A program made the position numbers and the translations under genes. From Sorangium aterium (lineage in GTDB: Bacteria > Myxococcota_A > Polyangia > Polyangiales > Polyangiaceae): 64,000 nucleotides of DNA. Positions 45,807 to 57,400 of the stretch are shown here, one piece after another (position 1 is the first letter of the stretch; every line of letters starts with the position of its first letter). The stretch spans positions 434,001-498,000 of the forward strand of contig NZ_JAQNDK010000002.1 of NCBI RefSeq assembly GCF_028368935.1, in the 5' to 3' direction. Below the pieces are notes generated by a model, which made no database searches, was not told where the DNA came from, and saw only the letters and a program-made list of their open reading frames with translations.

Positions 45807-47143
45807 TGGACAAACTCGTCCTCGTACATCTCTCGGACATTCACTTTACCGGCGCGTCGGGCACCTCCGTTCACGACCTCGACTCCGAGGTGCGGAACGA
45901 GCTTCTCCGCGATGCCGCCAGAGTCACGAAGGGACTCGGCGGCGCGACGGGTGTCCTAGTGACGGGCGACATCGCGTACTCTGGCCAGCGCACCGAATAC
46001 GATCGGGCCGCGACTTGGCTCCTAGAGTTCTGCCGCGCCATCGAGTGTCCCGACGAGAGCGTGTGGGTCGTGCCCGGAAACCACGATGTCGACCGCAAGA
46101 TCGCGAACAGCAAGGTCACCAAGACACTGCACGAGAGCATCCGCGCCAAGCAGGGCCCCACGCTTGACAAAGAACTCCGAGAGATCCTCACCGATGAGAA
46201 CTCGGCGAAGGCGCTTCTTGCGCCACTCGCGGAGTACAATGCCTTCGCGGCGCGCTTCCAGTGCTCGGTCTCCGCGGCAAAGCCCTACTGGGAGCGAGAC
46301 CTCGTGCTGCCGTGCGGGACCATCATCCGACTGCGAGGCCTTTGCAGCGCCTTCGTCTCGAACGAGCACGACGCAAAGAATAACATCGTCCTCGGCCAAG
46401 CGCAGGTGAACGTTCACCGCGTCGACGGGGTCGAGTACCTCACGCTTTGCCATCACCCGCCTGACTGGCTTCAGGACCAGGACACGGTGGTCAGCCACCT
46501 CGAGTCGAAGGTCCGAATGCAGCTCTTTGGACACAAGCACTCACAGCGCGTGCAGGAGATCAACAAGACGCTCCGGGTCACCGCCGGGGCCATGCATCCA
46601 GAGCGGAACGAGAGCGGCTGGGAGCCGATGTACAACGTCATCGAGATCTCGCGGCTCGACGACCAACGGCTCGGTGTCCGTCTGTTTCAGCGGCGATGGC
46701 ACAAGGACAACCATCACTTCCTGGCCGATCAGGACAGGAACACCAACCAACCCCATCACGACTACGTCTGGCAGGACTGTCCGCGACCGGCACGCAAGGA
46801 GCCACTCGCCATCGAGGCTCCGAGGGTGACAGCAGCCGATAGCGCGATGTCGGCAGCCGTCGCCGCGAAGACGACGGCGAAGGACACCGATGCCATGCCG
46901 CCACCGAACCACGAGCGCAGGCTCACGTTCCGATTCCTCACGTTGCCGTTCCGCCACCAGATCGCCATCGCGAACAGCCTCAACGTCCTGACCGACGAGG
47001 ACCGCGCGCTGAGCGACGAAGCGCTCTTCCGCGAACTCTTTAAGCGCGCAGCAGCGAACGGGCTGCTCGCGAGGCTGTGGGAAGAGACTGAGGAGCGTCA
47101 CGCCGATCCGGCGCCCTTCAACCCTTTTGAGACCTCGAAGTAG
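45806..47143 (+). CDS. Calcineurin-like metallophosphoesterase with C-terminal helical adaptor
   Basis: 445 aa. All metal-site motifs are present: D11-x-H13 (LSDIHF), GD55 (TGDIAYSG), GNH93D, H216 (LCHHPPDW) and GH243-x-H245. This is the arrangement of class III phosphodiesterases (CpdA-like), which cut cyclic or linear nucleotides, though other phosphoesters are possible. After a low-complexity linker (~330-368), residues ~370-432 form a compact helical domain (RRLTFRFLTLPFRHQIAIA, ALSDEALFRELFKRA) that resembles the adaptor tails of GTPase-linked conflict systems. I infer that it docks on the operon's other proteins and that the enzyme is the effector. Confidence 0.85.
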   Translation: MDKLVLVHLSDIHFTGASGTSVHDLDSEVRNELLRDAARVTKGLGGATGVLVTGDIAYSGQRTEYDRAATWLLEFCRAIECPDESVWVVPGNHDVDRKIANSKVTKTLHESIRAKQGPTLDKELREILTDENSAKALLAPLAEYNAFAARFQCSVSAAKPYWERDLVLPCGTIIRLRGLCSAFVSNEHDAKNNIVLGQAQVNVHRVDGVEYLTLCHHPPDWLQDQDTVVSHLESKVRMQLFGHKHSQRVQEINKTLRVTAGAMHPERNESGWEPMYNVIEISRLDDQRLGVRLFQRRWHKDNHHFLADQDRNTNQPHHDYVWQDCPRPARKEPLAIEAPRVTAADSAMSAAVAAKTTAKDTDAMPPPNHERRLTFRFLTLPFRHQIAIANSLNVLTDEDRALSDEALFRELFKRAAANGLLARLWEETEERHADPAPFNPFETSK

Positions 47144-47160
47144 CCGGGAGAGCAGCGCAC

Positions 47161-48252
47161 ATGCACAAGAACTTTGGCGAATGGTATCGGCTGGTGGCTG
47201 TCGAACCCGACGGAGCGAAGCTCGCGAAGCGCTGGGCCGGGGTGAAGGCGTGGGCGACTGCACTTCGCAACGACGACGAGAGCGTCCTCGAGACCGTCCG
47301 CATCTTCCAAGGCCTGCCGTTGAAGGCGTCGAGGGATCCGTTCCTCGCTGTCTTTCGGCAGCAGGACCCCGCGTTCCCGCAGCGCAACGATCTTGAGCTG
47401 CAGGTGCTCGCTGGCGCATCCCTCGTCGAGTGCGTTCAGTCGGTTGGTGCCGACGGCGAAGGCTTGCACGCGGCCATCCTCGCGGGCGCTGCGCTGGAGG
47501 CTTCCAGCCTTCGCGCCAAGGAGCCTCGGCTCGATGAGATCGCGCGTGAGGTGGCTACCGGGCTGCACGTCATAACCGTCGAGCAGCGTAAACGAAGGTC
47601 GGTGAATTGTGATGTCATCCGGGAGAAGGCGGATGCCGCAGTTGAGGCGATGAAGCAGATTCCCAGCATCTCCAACTGGGATATCCTTAAGAGCGTCGTC
47701 ACGCCGATCTTTCAGGCGCTTGTTGATGCAGTCCGGGCGGCCGATGTCGAGCTGACGGACGCCGCCCAGAGCCTTCGGTCCGCCGACGAGGAGACCAACA
47801 TCCTGTGGTGGATTGAAGGTGGCTGCAGTCGCGACACGAACAAGCCCTGGTCCGCGCTCAAGGACGGCGCAGCGGTAATTGCCGGAACTGAACTCGCTGA
47901 CCTCACCGATGTGGCATTGGGGCCGCGTAATGCGTCGGCGTTCTTAGAGCGCGTGCTTTCGGAATCGACGGCAAAGAGGGAGTCGGCCTTGTCCAACTAC
48001 GTCAACGTCTTGCCCGACGAGTGGGCCCAAGAGCTGGGGAAGAGGGCCGATGAGCGCGCGCTCGATCTGACTCCGCTCAGGCTCGCCATCTTTCATCGAG
48101 GCAAAAGCGACACGGCGAGCTGGCAGCAGTACTTCGACTCGTCCAGCGGAATGAAGTCGTCCGCCCAACTGACGGCTGCTCGCGTGGCTCGTCAGGCATA
48201 CGTCGAGGCTATCCTATTGCGGACGCTGGCCGACGCCGAGACGGAGGAGTGA
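47161..48252 (+). CDS. All-helical protein of GTPase-associated system (GASH-like)
   Basis: 363 aa with a gggagag site before the ATG. No catalytic motif is visible; the sequence is helical throughout (KRWAGVKAWATALRNDDE; NDLELQVLAGASLVECV; NCDVIREKADAAVEAMKQ). Its position between the phosphoesterase and the GTPase genes matches the helical GASH proteins that accompany paired GTPases in predicted conflict systems; I base this on gene order and overall look, not on a search. The stop is one base before the next ATG. Codon use is less GC-extreme than average (34 of 60 G/C from 47581). Confidence 0.6.
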   Translation: MHKNFGEWYRLVAVEPDGAKLAKRWAGVKAWATALRNDDESVLETVRIFQGLPLKASRDPFLAVFRQQDPAFPQRNDLELQVLAGASLVECVQSVGADGEGLHAAILAGAALEASSLRAKEPRLDEIAREVATGLHVITVEQRKRRSVNCDVIREKADAAVEAMKQIPSISNWDILKSVVTPIFQALVDAVRAADVELTDAAQSLRSADEETNILWWIEGGCSRDTNKPWSALKDGAAVIAGTELADLTDVALGPRNASAFLERVLSESTAKRESALSNYVNVLPDEWAQELGKRADERALDLTPLRLAIFHRGKSDTASWQQYFDSSSGMKSSAQLTAARVARQAYVEAILLRTLADAETEE

Positions 48253-48253
48253 C

Positions 48254-49210
48254 ATGGCCGACGCAGTCGTTGCAGATGCGAAGGTGGAAGCCACCGGGTC
48301 GCCGGTCGAAGAAACGGAGCCCGAGTTCATCGACCTCTTCTCCGGCACGGTGCTCGGGGCGACCGACGCGGAGGCGATCACCCTGCGCTCGCGCACACAC
48401 CTCGTGGTATTCGCGGGAGCGGAAGGGAGCGGAAAGACGACGGTGCTGGCCTCGATCTACGAGCGCCTGAATCAGGGGCCGTTCGCTGGGTTCAGGTTCG
48501 CTGGCTCAAGGTCGCTGCCTGGATTCGAGGAGATCTGCCACCTGAACCGACTCGCCTCGGGTGGGGTCCAGCCGGACACGCAGCGAACGCGGTTGACCGA
48601 CGAGACGAAGTACTACCACCTCGTCCTGCGAGGCACGGAACCTTCGGCGGCCCGCCGCGACGTTCTCCTCTCTGCGATGTCGGGTGAGCTGTTTCGCATG
48701 GCGAAGGACTCACTGGAGGACGCTGAGCGGCTCACGTTCTTGCGGCGGGCGGACACGATCGTCGTGCTCGTTGACGGCGAGCGTCTCGCAGCCGTCGCGC
48801 AACGCACGAGCGCGCAGGCTGATGCGGCGGACATTCTGGAGAGCTTGCTCGACGCCAAACTGGTGAGCCCCAATTGTCAGGTGGAGATCGTCTTTTCCAA
48901 GCTCGATCGCATCACGGCTGCGGGAAAGGCTGCGCTCGAGTTCCTTTCCAAGACTCAGGAGAAATTCGAAGGGAAGTTCCGTGCCCGCGTTCCGAACCTC
49001 GCGTTCAAGAAGATCGCGGCGCGTCCTGCGCCTTCATCGGAGCAGGAGAACTCCGATGGTGGGCTCGCGGAGGCGTTCGTCTCATGGACGCGCGTCGCGC
49101 CGCCGGCCTCGCTAGATAAGCATCATGGTGGCCCGGCTCCCGCGCGCGACGAGCGAGAGTTCAGCAAATTCGGCTGGCGACACTTCGAGCGGACCTGGAG
49201 GGACCGGTGA
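48254..49210 (+). CDS. P-loop GTPase-like protein (double-GTPase 2 type)
   Basis: 318 aa. Walker A is GAEGSGKT at 55-62. The G3 position that should read DxxG appears as A141-M-S-G144 (LLSAMSGELF), so the usual Asp is replaced. The G4-like motif is SKLD (215-218) after VEIVFS. Hydrophobic strand TIVVLVDGE precedes it. The end is a charged helical tail. It resembles the DO-GTPase2 group in gene order and motifs. It is co-transcribed with its neighbours: one base after the preceding stop and a 4-bp overlap (GTGA) with the next gene. Confidence 0.7.
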   Translation: MADAVVADAKVEATGSPVEETEPEFIDLFSGTVLGATDAEAITLRSRTHLVVFAGAEGSGKTTVLASIYERLNQGPFAGFRFAGSRSLPGFEEICHLNRLASGGVQPDTQRTRLTDETKYYHLVLRGTEPSAARRDVLLSAMSGELFRMAKDSLEDAERLTFLRRADTIVVLVDGERLAAVAQRTSAQADAADILESLLDAKLVSPNCQVEIVFSKLDRITAAGKAALEFLSKTQEKFEGKFRARVPNLAFKKIAARPAPSSEQENSDGGLAEAFVSWTRVAPPASLDKHHGGPAPARDEREFSKFGWRHFERTWRDR

Positions 49211-50061
49211 GCAATTCGGCGAACCTCCTCTTCATCGGGTTGCCCGGTTCGGGGAAAACGACCTTTTTGGCTGCCTTGTGGCACGTGCTCTCGGACCGGA
49301 GCAGCTCGACGACGCTCAAGCTGAGGAAGCTGAGCGGCGACCGGACCTACCTCAATCAGATCACGAAGGAGTGGCGCGAGTGCTCCCAGGTGCCGCGCAC
49401 GAACCTTCAGACGGAGCAGGTCGTCGTTCTTCATCTCGACGGCGAGCGCTTCGGCGCGTTCGACCTCTCGATCCCGGACTTGGCCGGCGAAGCCTTCAAG
49501 CAGCAACTGACGGATCGGAGGATGAGCCGGCACCACAACGGGTTCGTTCAAGACGCGACGGGGGTGATGCTGTTCCTTCACCCTGATGTCCAGAAGGGCA
49601 CGCAGCTCTCGGTTGCGCGTCGACTCGAGGCCGAGCTGTCCGCAAGCCAGAAGGGAGATGCTGCGACAACCAGCACCATGGCGAACACCTGGTCTCCCGA
49701 CATGCTCCCGACCCAGGCGCAGCTCGTGGAACTCCTGCAGTTTGTCCTCGAACGCACGCAGCGAAGGCTGCGCGTCGCCGTGGTGGTGTCGGCATGGGAC
49801 CTCGTCGACCACCTCGGAGCGCCGCGGGCCTTCGTTGCACGCGAGCTTCCCTTGCTTCAGCAATTCTTGGAGGCGAACGACGATCTGTTCGAACACTCCA
49901 TTTTTGGTGTGAGCGCGCAGGGGGGCGACATCACCGTCGAGGCTAAGAAGCAGACGCTTCTCGAACTCGACGATGCGTTAAAGCGCATCAAGGTTCGGGA
50001 GGACCAGCACACCAGCCAAGACATCACGAAGCCGATCGCATGGCTTTTGAGGGGCAGGTAG
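49207..50061 (+). CDS. P-loop GTPase-like protein (double-GTPase 1 type)
   Basis: 284 aa, GTG start inside the preceding stop (GTGA). Walker A is GLPGSGKT at 11-18, right at the N-terminus; G3 is intact as D91-L-A-G94-E (SIPDLAGEAF), and the fourth motif reads SAWD (195-198). This looks like the active partner of the pair. A long helical region separates G3 and G4 (GVMLFLHPDVQKGTQLS). The stop is 3 bp before the GAP1-like gene. Paired GTPases of this kind are predicted signal-gating modules in bacterial conflict systems. Confidence 0.75.
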   Translation: MSNSANLLFIGLPGSGKTTFLAALWHVLSDRSSSTTLKLRKLSGDRTYLNQITKEWRECSQVPRTNLQTEQVVVLHLDGERFGAFDLSIPDLAGEAFKQQLTDRRMSRHHNGFVQDATGVMLFLHPDVQKGTQLSVARRLEAELSASQKGDAATTSTMANTWSPDMLPTQAQLVELLQFVLERTQRRLRVAVVVSAWDLVDHLGAPRAFVARELPLLQQFLEANDDLFEHSIFGVSAQGGDITVEAKKQTLLELDDALKRIKVREDQHTSQDITKPIAWLLRGR

Positions 50062-50064
50062 CTC

Positions 50065-52119
50065 ATGGCACCTGCGAGCATTCACCAGGCGATCCACGGA
50101 TACCGCGATGGCCACCGCCTGCTGAGCAACTCGATTCCGCTGACTGCGGAAGCGTCACGGACGATGCTCGTTCTGAGTGATATGTCCGGCCCGTCGATGC
50201 AGCCCGGTTTCGACGAGTATGTGACTGCCTATCCACTGCCTGGGACGGACCTCTTCGTTTTCGCTAGAACGTGGTACGCTCCGGAGATGCAGCGCCCCGG
50301 GTGCGTGTGGACGCATTCGCTGCTCATCCCTCGAGCGCATGTCGCCCACGTGCCGACCGCGAGCTTGCTCGGGGCGTTTCAACGTCCCCAAATCGAGGGC
50401 GTCGAGAGCGCGGCCTCGAAGCCAGTCGTGGTGGACGAGGTGACGTCCGGCGGCGCCAAACTGGACGGTTTCGCCGACAGGGGACTCGCCGCATCGATGA
50501 TCGGTGCGGTCTTGGGCCAGCCCCGTCCGGTGATCGTCGTCGCCGACACGGCGGTCCAGTTCGAAGCAGTCTTCCTGCGACTCTGGGAGGAGCTGTGGCC
50601 TGCGGAAAGGGCACGATTCTCCTTCTGCACGGGCGCACTCATGCCGCGTTCGAATGCCGGCGCGCTGCTGGACCTTCAAGCTGTCCCTCGCGCGATTCCG
50701 CCGTCGCAGTTCCGCAAGAGCGCTAGCGCTGCCCTCGTCCTCGACCTTCGCGCGCCGAGTAAGCCCGAGGCGTGGGTGGATCTGGTTCTCGATGGCGCTG
50801 TGAGAGGCGACGCAACGTTTCGCACGTGGCTTGAGGCTGCTGTCGGGGCGGATGCGGGGCGGGCCATCGTGCCGAGCGTCGCGCCAATCTTTGGCGAGTG
50901 GCACGCGCTGGGCTCCTCGGCACGACGCGTTGTCGCGAGCGTTGTGAGCGCGAAGGACATTGAGCTGGGTACTCGGAGCCGACTCGTCAGCATGGTGTTC
51001 GACCGGGTCGACACGGAGGCTGGAGCAACCGGCCGGCGTGAACTGCTTCAGGACCTCTGCGGGCATCGAGACAACGATCTCACACCGATTGCCACGATGC
51101 TCGAAGACCAGACGCGGCGGCTCTTCGAAGAAGCGCGCACCGAGGGCGTCGCACTGGTCCTCTCGCTCGTCAGCGGCGAGCTGACCGAAGTCGGAGAATG
51201 CGTGCTTCGTACTGCAGTCCTCCTGCTTGTGCCTAATGATGTGGAGGCCTTTGGAGACGCGCAGGCGCCGTTCCTGTCGACCATCGTTGGCGCGAACCCG
51301 GTTCTCGCGCAATCGTCCATCCTCTGGAAGCGAGTTGGGTCGCGAGCCATCGACGTGCTCTCGCAGCTTAGCGGCGCAAATCTGGATGACGACGCGCGTG
51401 GCGCTGTCATCGACGCGATCTTCATATCGGGGCGTGACGTGTCCATCGACGCGCTCGTCCGTTTCGGCGGCAAGGTAGCGATCACCCGAGCCCTCTCGGC
51501 CCTTGCGTCCGGTCAGCTCCAGTTTTTCTGGCAATGGCGCTCGGCGCTCTCGGCACAGCCAGATACCGTGCTCGAGTGGCTCGAGAGCTTGTCCGCTCCG
51601 TCGCTTCGCGATCTTGAGCTGGGCAGTCGCTTCGTGAGCCCGAAGGCCACGCAGGCGCGACTCGTGACGGTGTGGAAGAGCGGCGCTGCGGGGGCGGCCT
51701 CGATGGGGCCTCGTGTTGCTGCGTTCGGTTTGACGCTGGCATTCTGGGAGGGGGACGTGAGCTCGCCGCTTCTCGCGGCGTGCTTCCAGCCCACATACGA
51801 CGCTGCGAGCAACTCACGTCTCGAGTACGAGGAGTGGGATTGGCTGCGCGAACAGGCTCCTCCGACGTCCTGGTACCGCGACTGGGATCGCTGCGAGAGG
51901 CTCGCGGCCGCTCTCGCTCGTCTGCTCGAGAAGCGGAGCGCGTCGTTGGAGACCGTCTTCGGGATCGTGCACAGCCGCCCGGCCATCAGGAAGGTGGCCA
52001 CCATCCTCGACGATGACAGGGACATGCGCCCGTACCTGAAGTCGCTTCGCAAGGTTGCCGAGTCTTCTTCGACCGTCGGTACGCGTGACCAGCGGGACGC
52101 GCTGCTTGAGGACTGGTAA
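50065..52119 (+). CDS. GTPase-associated protein 1 (GAP1)-like
   Basis: 684 aa. The N-terminus SIHQAIHGYRDGHRLLSNS carries the HGYRDGHRLL motif that I associate with GAP1-N domains of GTPase-linked systems. The next ~120 residues continue a folded alpha/beta domain (YVTAYPLPGTDLFVFARTWY, GCVWTHSLLI). The remaining ~450 residues are helical, with repeated Leu/Ala patterns, and no enzyme motif. In the predicted systems this protein works with the GTPases as sensor or scaffold. It is the last gene; a 634-bp gap follows. Confidence 0.7.
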   Translation: MAPASIHQAIHGYRDGHRLLSNSIPLTAEASRTMLVLSDMSGPSMQPGFDEYVTAYPLPGTDLFVFARTWYAPEMQRPGCVWTHSLLIPRAHVAHVPTASLLGAFQRPQIEGVESAASKPVVVDEVTSGGAKLDGFADRGLAASMIGAVLGQPRPVIVVADTAVQFEAVFLRLWEELWPAERARFSFCTGALMPRSNAGALLDLQAVPRAIPPSQFRKSASAALVLDLRAPSKPEAWVDLVLDGAVRGDATFRTWLEAAVGADAGRAIVPSVAPIFGEWHALGSSARRVVASVVSAKDIELGTRSRLVSMVFDRVDTEAGATGRRELLQDLCGHRDNDLTPIATMLEDQTRRLFEEARTEGVALVLSLVSGELTEVGECVLRTAVLLLVPNDVEAFGDAQAPFLSTIVGANPVLAQSSILWKRVGSRAIDVLSQLSGANLDDDARGAVIDAIFISGRDVSIDALVRFGGKVAITRALSALASGQLQFFWQWRSALSAQPDTVLEWLESLSAPSLRDLELGSRFVSPKATQARLVTVWKSGAAGAASMGPRVAAFGLTLAFWEGDVSSPLLAACFQPTYDAASNSRLEYEEWDWLREQAPPTSWYRDWDRCERLAAALARLLEKRSASLETVFGIVHSRPAIRKVATILDDDRDMRPYLKSLRKVAESSSTVGTRDQRDALLEDW

Positions 52120-52753
52120 CCAGACGCGTCCGACGGCAGACTATTATACGCGACGGTTAATCGCCGCGTGTCTGTCCCGGCCTGCTGTTAAACGCTCTCG
52201 GCGTCTCTCGCCCCACGGGACAGAGAAGCGCGCGCGAACGGCGTCCAGAACGTCCCGCGCGGCCAACCGTCCCGCGCTCGGTGTTCTCTGCGCGAACGCT
52301 GTCCCGCTTCGCACACCGCGCCGCTGACGCGCCCGCAGGCTATAGAGTGAACGCGGCCCCCTTGATGCATTGATAAGTTGCTGATACAGCGTCACTTTCC
52401 AGAAGAATCGGGAAAATGCGACGGGGCGGGTTTCTGTGGATTTCGAGGGGGTCGGATCAGCGTCTAATCTGGCGATCGTGGATGCTAACCCCGCGAGCGC
52501 TGGTCGGTCGGGCGATTCGGTGACGCTTCCCGCGGTGCCCTCGGCGCACACGTAGGAGGCAGTGCAAGCGACCCCTCCCCGAATGCAGCCCGGACCACGC
52601 CCCCGGCGAGCCACCCGCGCCAGGCCAAGGCGCGCGCAGGCGCCGAACCATTCTCCGCGACGCTCCCCAGCGACACCACGGCGGCACCGCCGACACCACA
52701 GGGAATCGCTCTGTGTTTCCTCCCCCCCTCATCGTACCCTGCGCTCTGCGGCC
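52120..52753. other. Intergenic, 634 bp, after the GTPase operon
   Basis: The first ~280 bases hold short AT-rich patches (actattatacgcg, ggttaatcg) and no clear terminator hairpin. The rest leads to the sigma54 activator. A frame open from 52562 lacks gene-like sequence before 52754. No tRNA or attachment-site duplication was found at the operon edge. Confidence 0.5.
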
Positions 52754-54283
<1,530 letters not shown>

Positions 54284-54302
54284 CGGACGCCGCCGGCCTT
54301 TG

Positions 54303-54371
54303 AACCGCCAAGCCGCCAAGGACGCCAAGAGAATCTTGATCATCTTGGCGTCTCATGGCGCCTTGGCGGTT
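54303..54371. repeat. Long hairpin, repeat family A copy 2
   Basis: Arms of ~28 bases (54303-54330 and 54343-54371) pair with a few mismatches; the core gccaaggacgcc is shared with the copies at 34235 and 57611. It lies between the sigma54 activator and the kinase gene. Together with copy 3 it forms a direct repeat, including ~30 similar bases after the right arm. Confidence 0.9.
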
Positions 54372-54444
54372 CCCTCATTCCGGTAGGGTGGGGGAACTCT
54401 CCTGCCACCCGCTCGGGAGCTCCTCCCCGAGCGCGGCCCCCGCT

Positions 54445-57400
54445 TCACCGCGCGCCGCCGTGCGCCGCGAGCCACTCCTTCGCCGCCGTGAGCGCGCGCT
54501 TCGCGTACTCCCCCTCTTCGGCCGCATAGGCGTCGCGCGCCTGGGTCGCTAGCTCGACCGCCCGCGCCCGGTCCCGCGCCGAGGCCCAGAGCGCCCGGGC
54601 CGCGTGGAAGCGCGTATCGGCGAACTCGATCGGAGAGACGCCCTCGCCCTTCGCCGCATAGATGGCGAGCGCCCGCTCGGCGAACGGGCGCGCCTTTCCC
54701 GGCTCGCCCATGTCGTTGTGGGCGCCGGCGATCCCGGTGAGCAGCGATGCGACCGCATGCGAGCTCGGGCCCACGGCCTTCTCCTGGATCGCCGCGGCGC
54801 GCTCGAGGCGCACAAGGCCCTCGGCGTACCTCTTCTGCGCGACGAGCGTGCTCCCCAGGTTGGCGAGCGAGGAAGCCACGCTCGCGTGATCGGGGCCGAG
54901 CGCCTTCTCGCGGATCGCGAGCGATCGCTCGTAATAGGGCGTCGCCTCGGCGAACCTCTGCTGCATCTCCAGGACAGCCCCGATGTTGTTGAGGGATGCC
55001 GCCACGTCGGGGTGATCGGGGCCGAGCGCCTTCTCCCGGATGGCGAGCACCCGCTCGTGAGCACGCCTGGCCGCGTCGGTCTCGCCGAGCATGACGAGCG
55101 CATTGCCGAGGTTGTTGACGGAGGCCGCCAGGAACGGGTGATCGGGGCCGAGCGCCTTCTCCTGGATGGAGATGGCGCGCTCGATCCGGGGCAAAGCATC
55201 TCGGTATTTGCCCTGGGTGTTGAAGAGGCGACCCAGGCTGTTGAGCGTGAGCGCGACGCTCGGATGAGAGGCGCCCAGCGTCTCCTCTCGGATGGCGAGC
55301 GCTCGGGTGTAGGCGCGCTCCGCGTCGTCGAACTTCTCGCGGTGGAGGAGGACGGTGCCCAGGCGGCTCCACGTCGCCGCGACCTCGGGATGGTTCGGAC
55401 CAAGGGCCTTCTCGAGGCCGGCCAGGGCGCGCTCCACATGCTGCGCTGCCTCGCCGTACTTCCCCTGCTCGTCGAGGACGCTGCCCAGCGTGCCGAGCAG
55501 CCGCGCGCTCGCCAGCGTGTCGCCCCCCGTCCGCTCGACCGCGCCCTCGGCGGCCAGCTGCAGCGCGAGCGCGTCGGCGTGCCGGCCCTCCAGGTAGCCG
55601 ATCACGTAGATGAGCTGGGGCCATGCCTCCGCCGCGAGGGCGTCGTCCCTGGCCCGCGCTGCCGCGCGCAGCGCCTCGCGGAGCGCCGCCTCCGCGGCCG
55701 GGGCGTCGTGAGCGTCCCGCGCCGCGCGCCCGAGCATCAGGAGCGCCTCCGCCTCGATCGGGGCATGGTCCGCCGCGCGGGCCTCGTCGGCGAGCGGCCG
55801 CATGAGCGCGAGCGCCTCGCCGAACTTGCCGGCTTCGTCGAGGGCCCTGGCCTCGGCAAGGCGGCCCCGCAGCGCGTCGATGCGGGCCCGCGCCGCGGCG
55901 TCCGCAGGCGGCGGGACCGCCGCGGTCAGCGCGCCCGCGTCCGCGCAGCGCTCGAGGCCGGGGAGCGCGAGCGATGCCTCGATCGATCGATCGAGCACCT
56001 CGGCATCCGCTCCGTGCGCGAAGAGCGCCGTGAGCGCCCCCATCTCCTGGCGGCGGCGCTCCAGGCACAGCGTCCGGAGATCGAGGAGCCCGGCCGACTG
56101 ATCGCCCCTCACATGCGTGGCCTCGCACGAGTCGGCGTACATCGCGACCCACGCGCGCGCCCGCTCGCCCAGCGCCTTCTCCACGCGCCGGTACGTGTCC
56201 TCCGCGTACGGCCGCCCGGTGCCGGCGAACGCTGCCCGCACCTTGGCCATCGTCGCCTCGTCCCAGACGCCCGCGAGCCTCGCCTCGCCGCCCTTGCAGA
56301 GCCTGTCCGCAGGCTGCCGCGCGAACGCGAACACGAGGAGGCCCGCGAGCGCGAGCCCCGACGCCGCGACGAGCCCCCGCCTCCACGCCGCCGCCGGATC
56401 CTTTGCGAGGTCGGCGAGCAGCGCGTCCATGTCGGGGTATCGCGCGTCCCGGTCGACGGAGAGGCCGCGCTCGAGACAGCGGCGGATCCGCGCCGGCATC
56501 TCGGCCCCTCGCGGCGGCTCTCGCACCCGCCCGAGCGTCACGTTCTCGCGCAGCTCGTCGTAGGTCGTGCCGGCGAACGGGCGCTCGCCCGCGAGCGCCT
56601 CCCATAGCGACACGCAGAACGCATACTGATCGGCCCGCGCATCCGCGGCCTCTCGCCGGTGCTGCTCCGGCGCCATGTAGACCGGCGTCCCCAAGAACGA
56701 GCCCGAACGCGTGAGCGCGGCCTCTATCCCCGCCTCCGCGGGGCCGCTGACGGCCTCGCCCTCGGCGAGCCCCGCGAGCCCGAAATCGGTGACGCGCACG
56801 CGGCCGTCGGCGCCGACAAGGACGTTGTCGGGCTTGAAATCGCGGTGCACGAGGCCCGCGTGGTGCACCTGCGACAGCCCTTTGCCCGCCTGGAGGAAGG
56901 CCGCCACGACCTCTGACGCGGGCCGCCGCTTCTCGACGCAGAACGCGCGCAGCGTCCGGCCGTCGACGTGCTCCATCACCACGCGCACCTGCCCGCCCGA
57001 GGCGTCGACCTCGTGCACCGTGACGACGTTGGGGTGCTTGATCCTCGCCATGGCCTGCGCCTCGCGGACGAGCCGCGCGAGGGCCGTCGCCGCGCCCGAG
57101 CGCCCCAGCACCTCGGGCCGCAGCACCTTGATCGCCACGTCGCGGCCGAGCACGTGATCGCGCGCCCGCACCACCACGCCCATGCCGCCCTCGCCGAGGC
57201 GATCGAGCACCTCGAACCGGCCGAGCTTCGTCCCCGGGCGCAGATCGAGCGATGCATCGGCCCCGGGCGGCACCGGAGGCTCGGACGCTTGCCCGTCCGG
57301 GACGACAATCGTGCTTGCCAACGGATCGATGGTGACGCTCGAGGACGTGTGCTCGTCGCGGGAGGTCGAGCGGCTCGACGGGGGCTCCTCGGTGGTCGCG

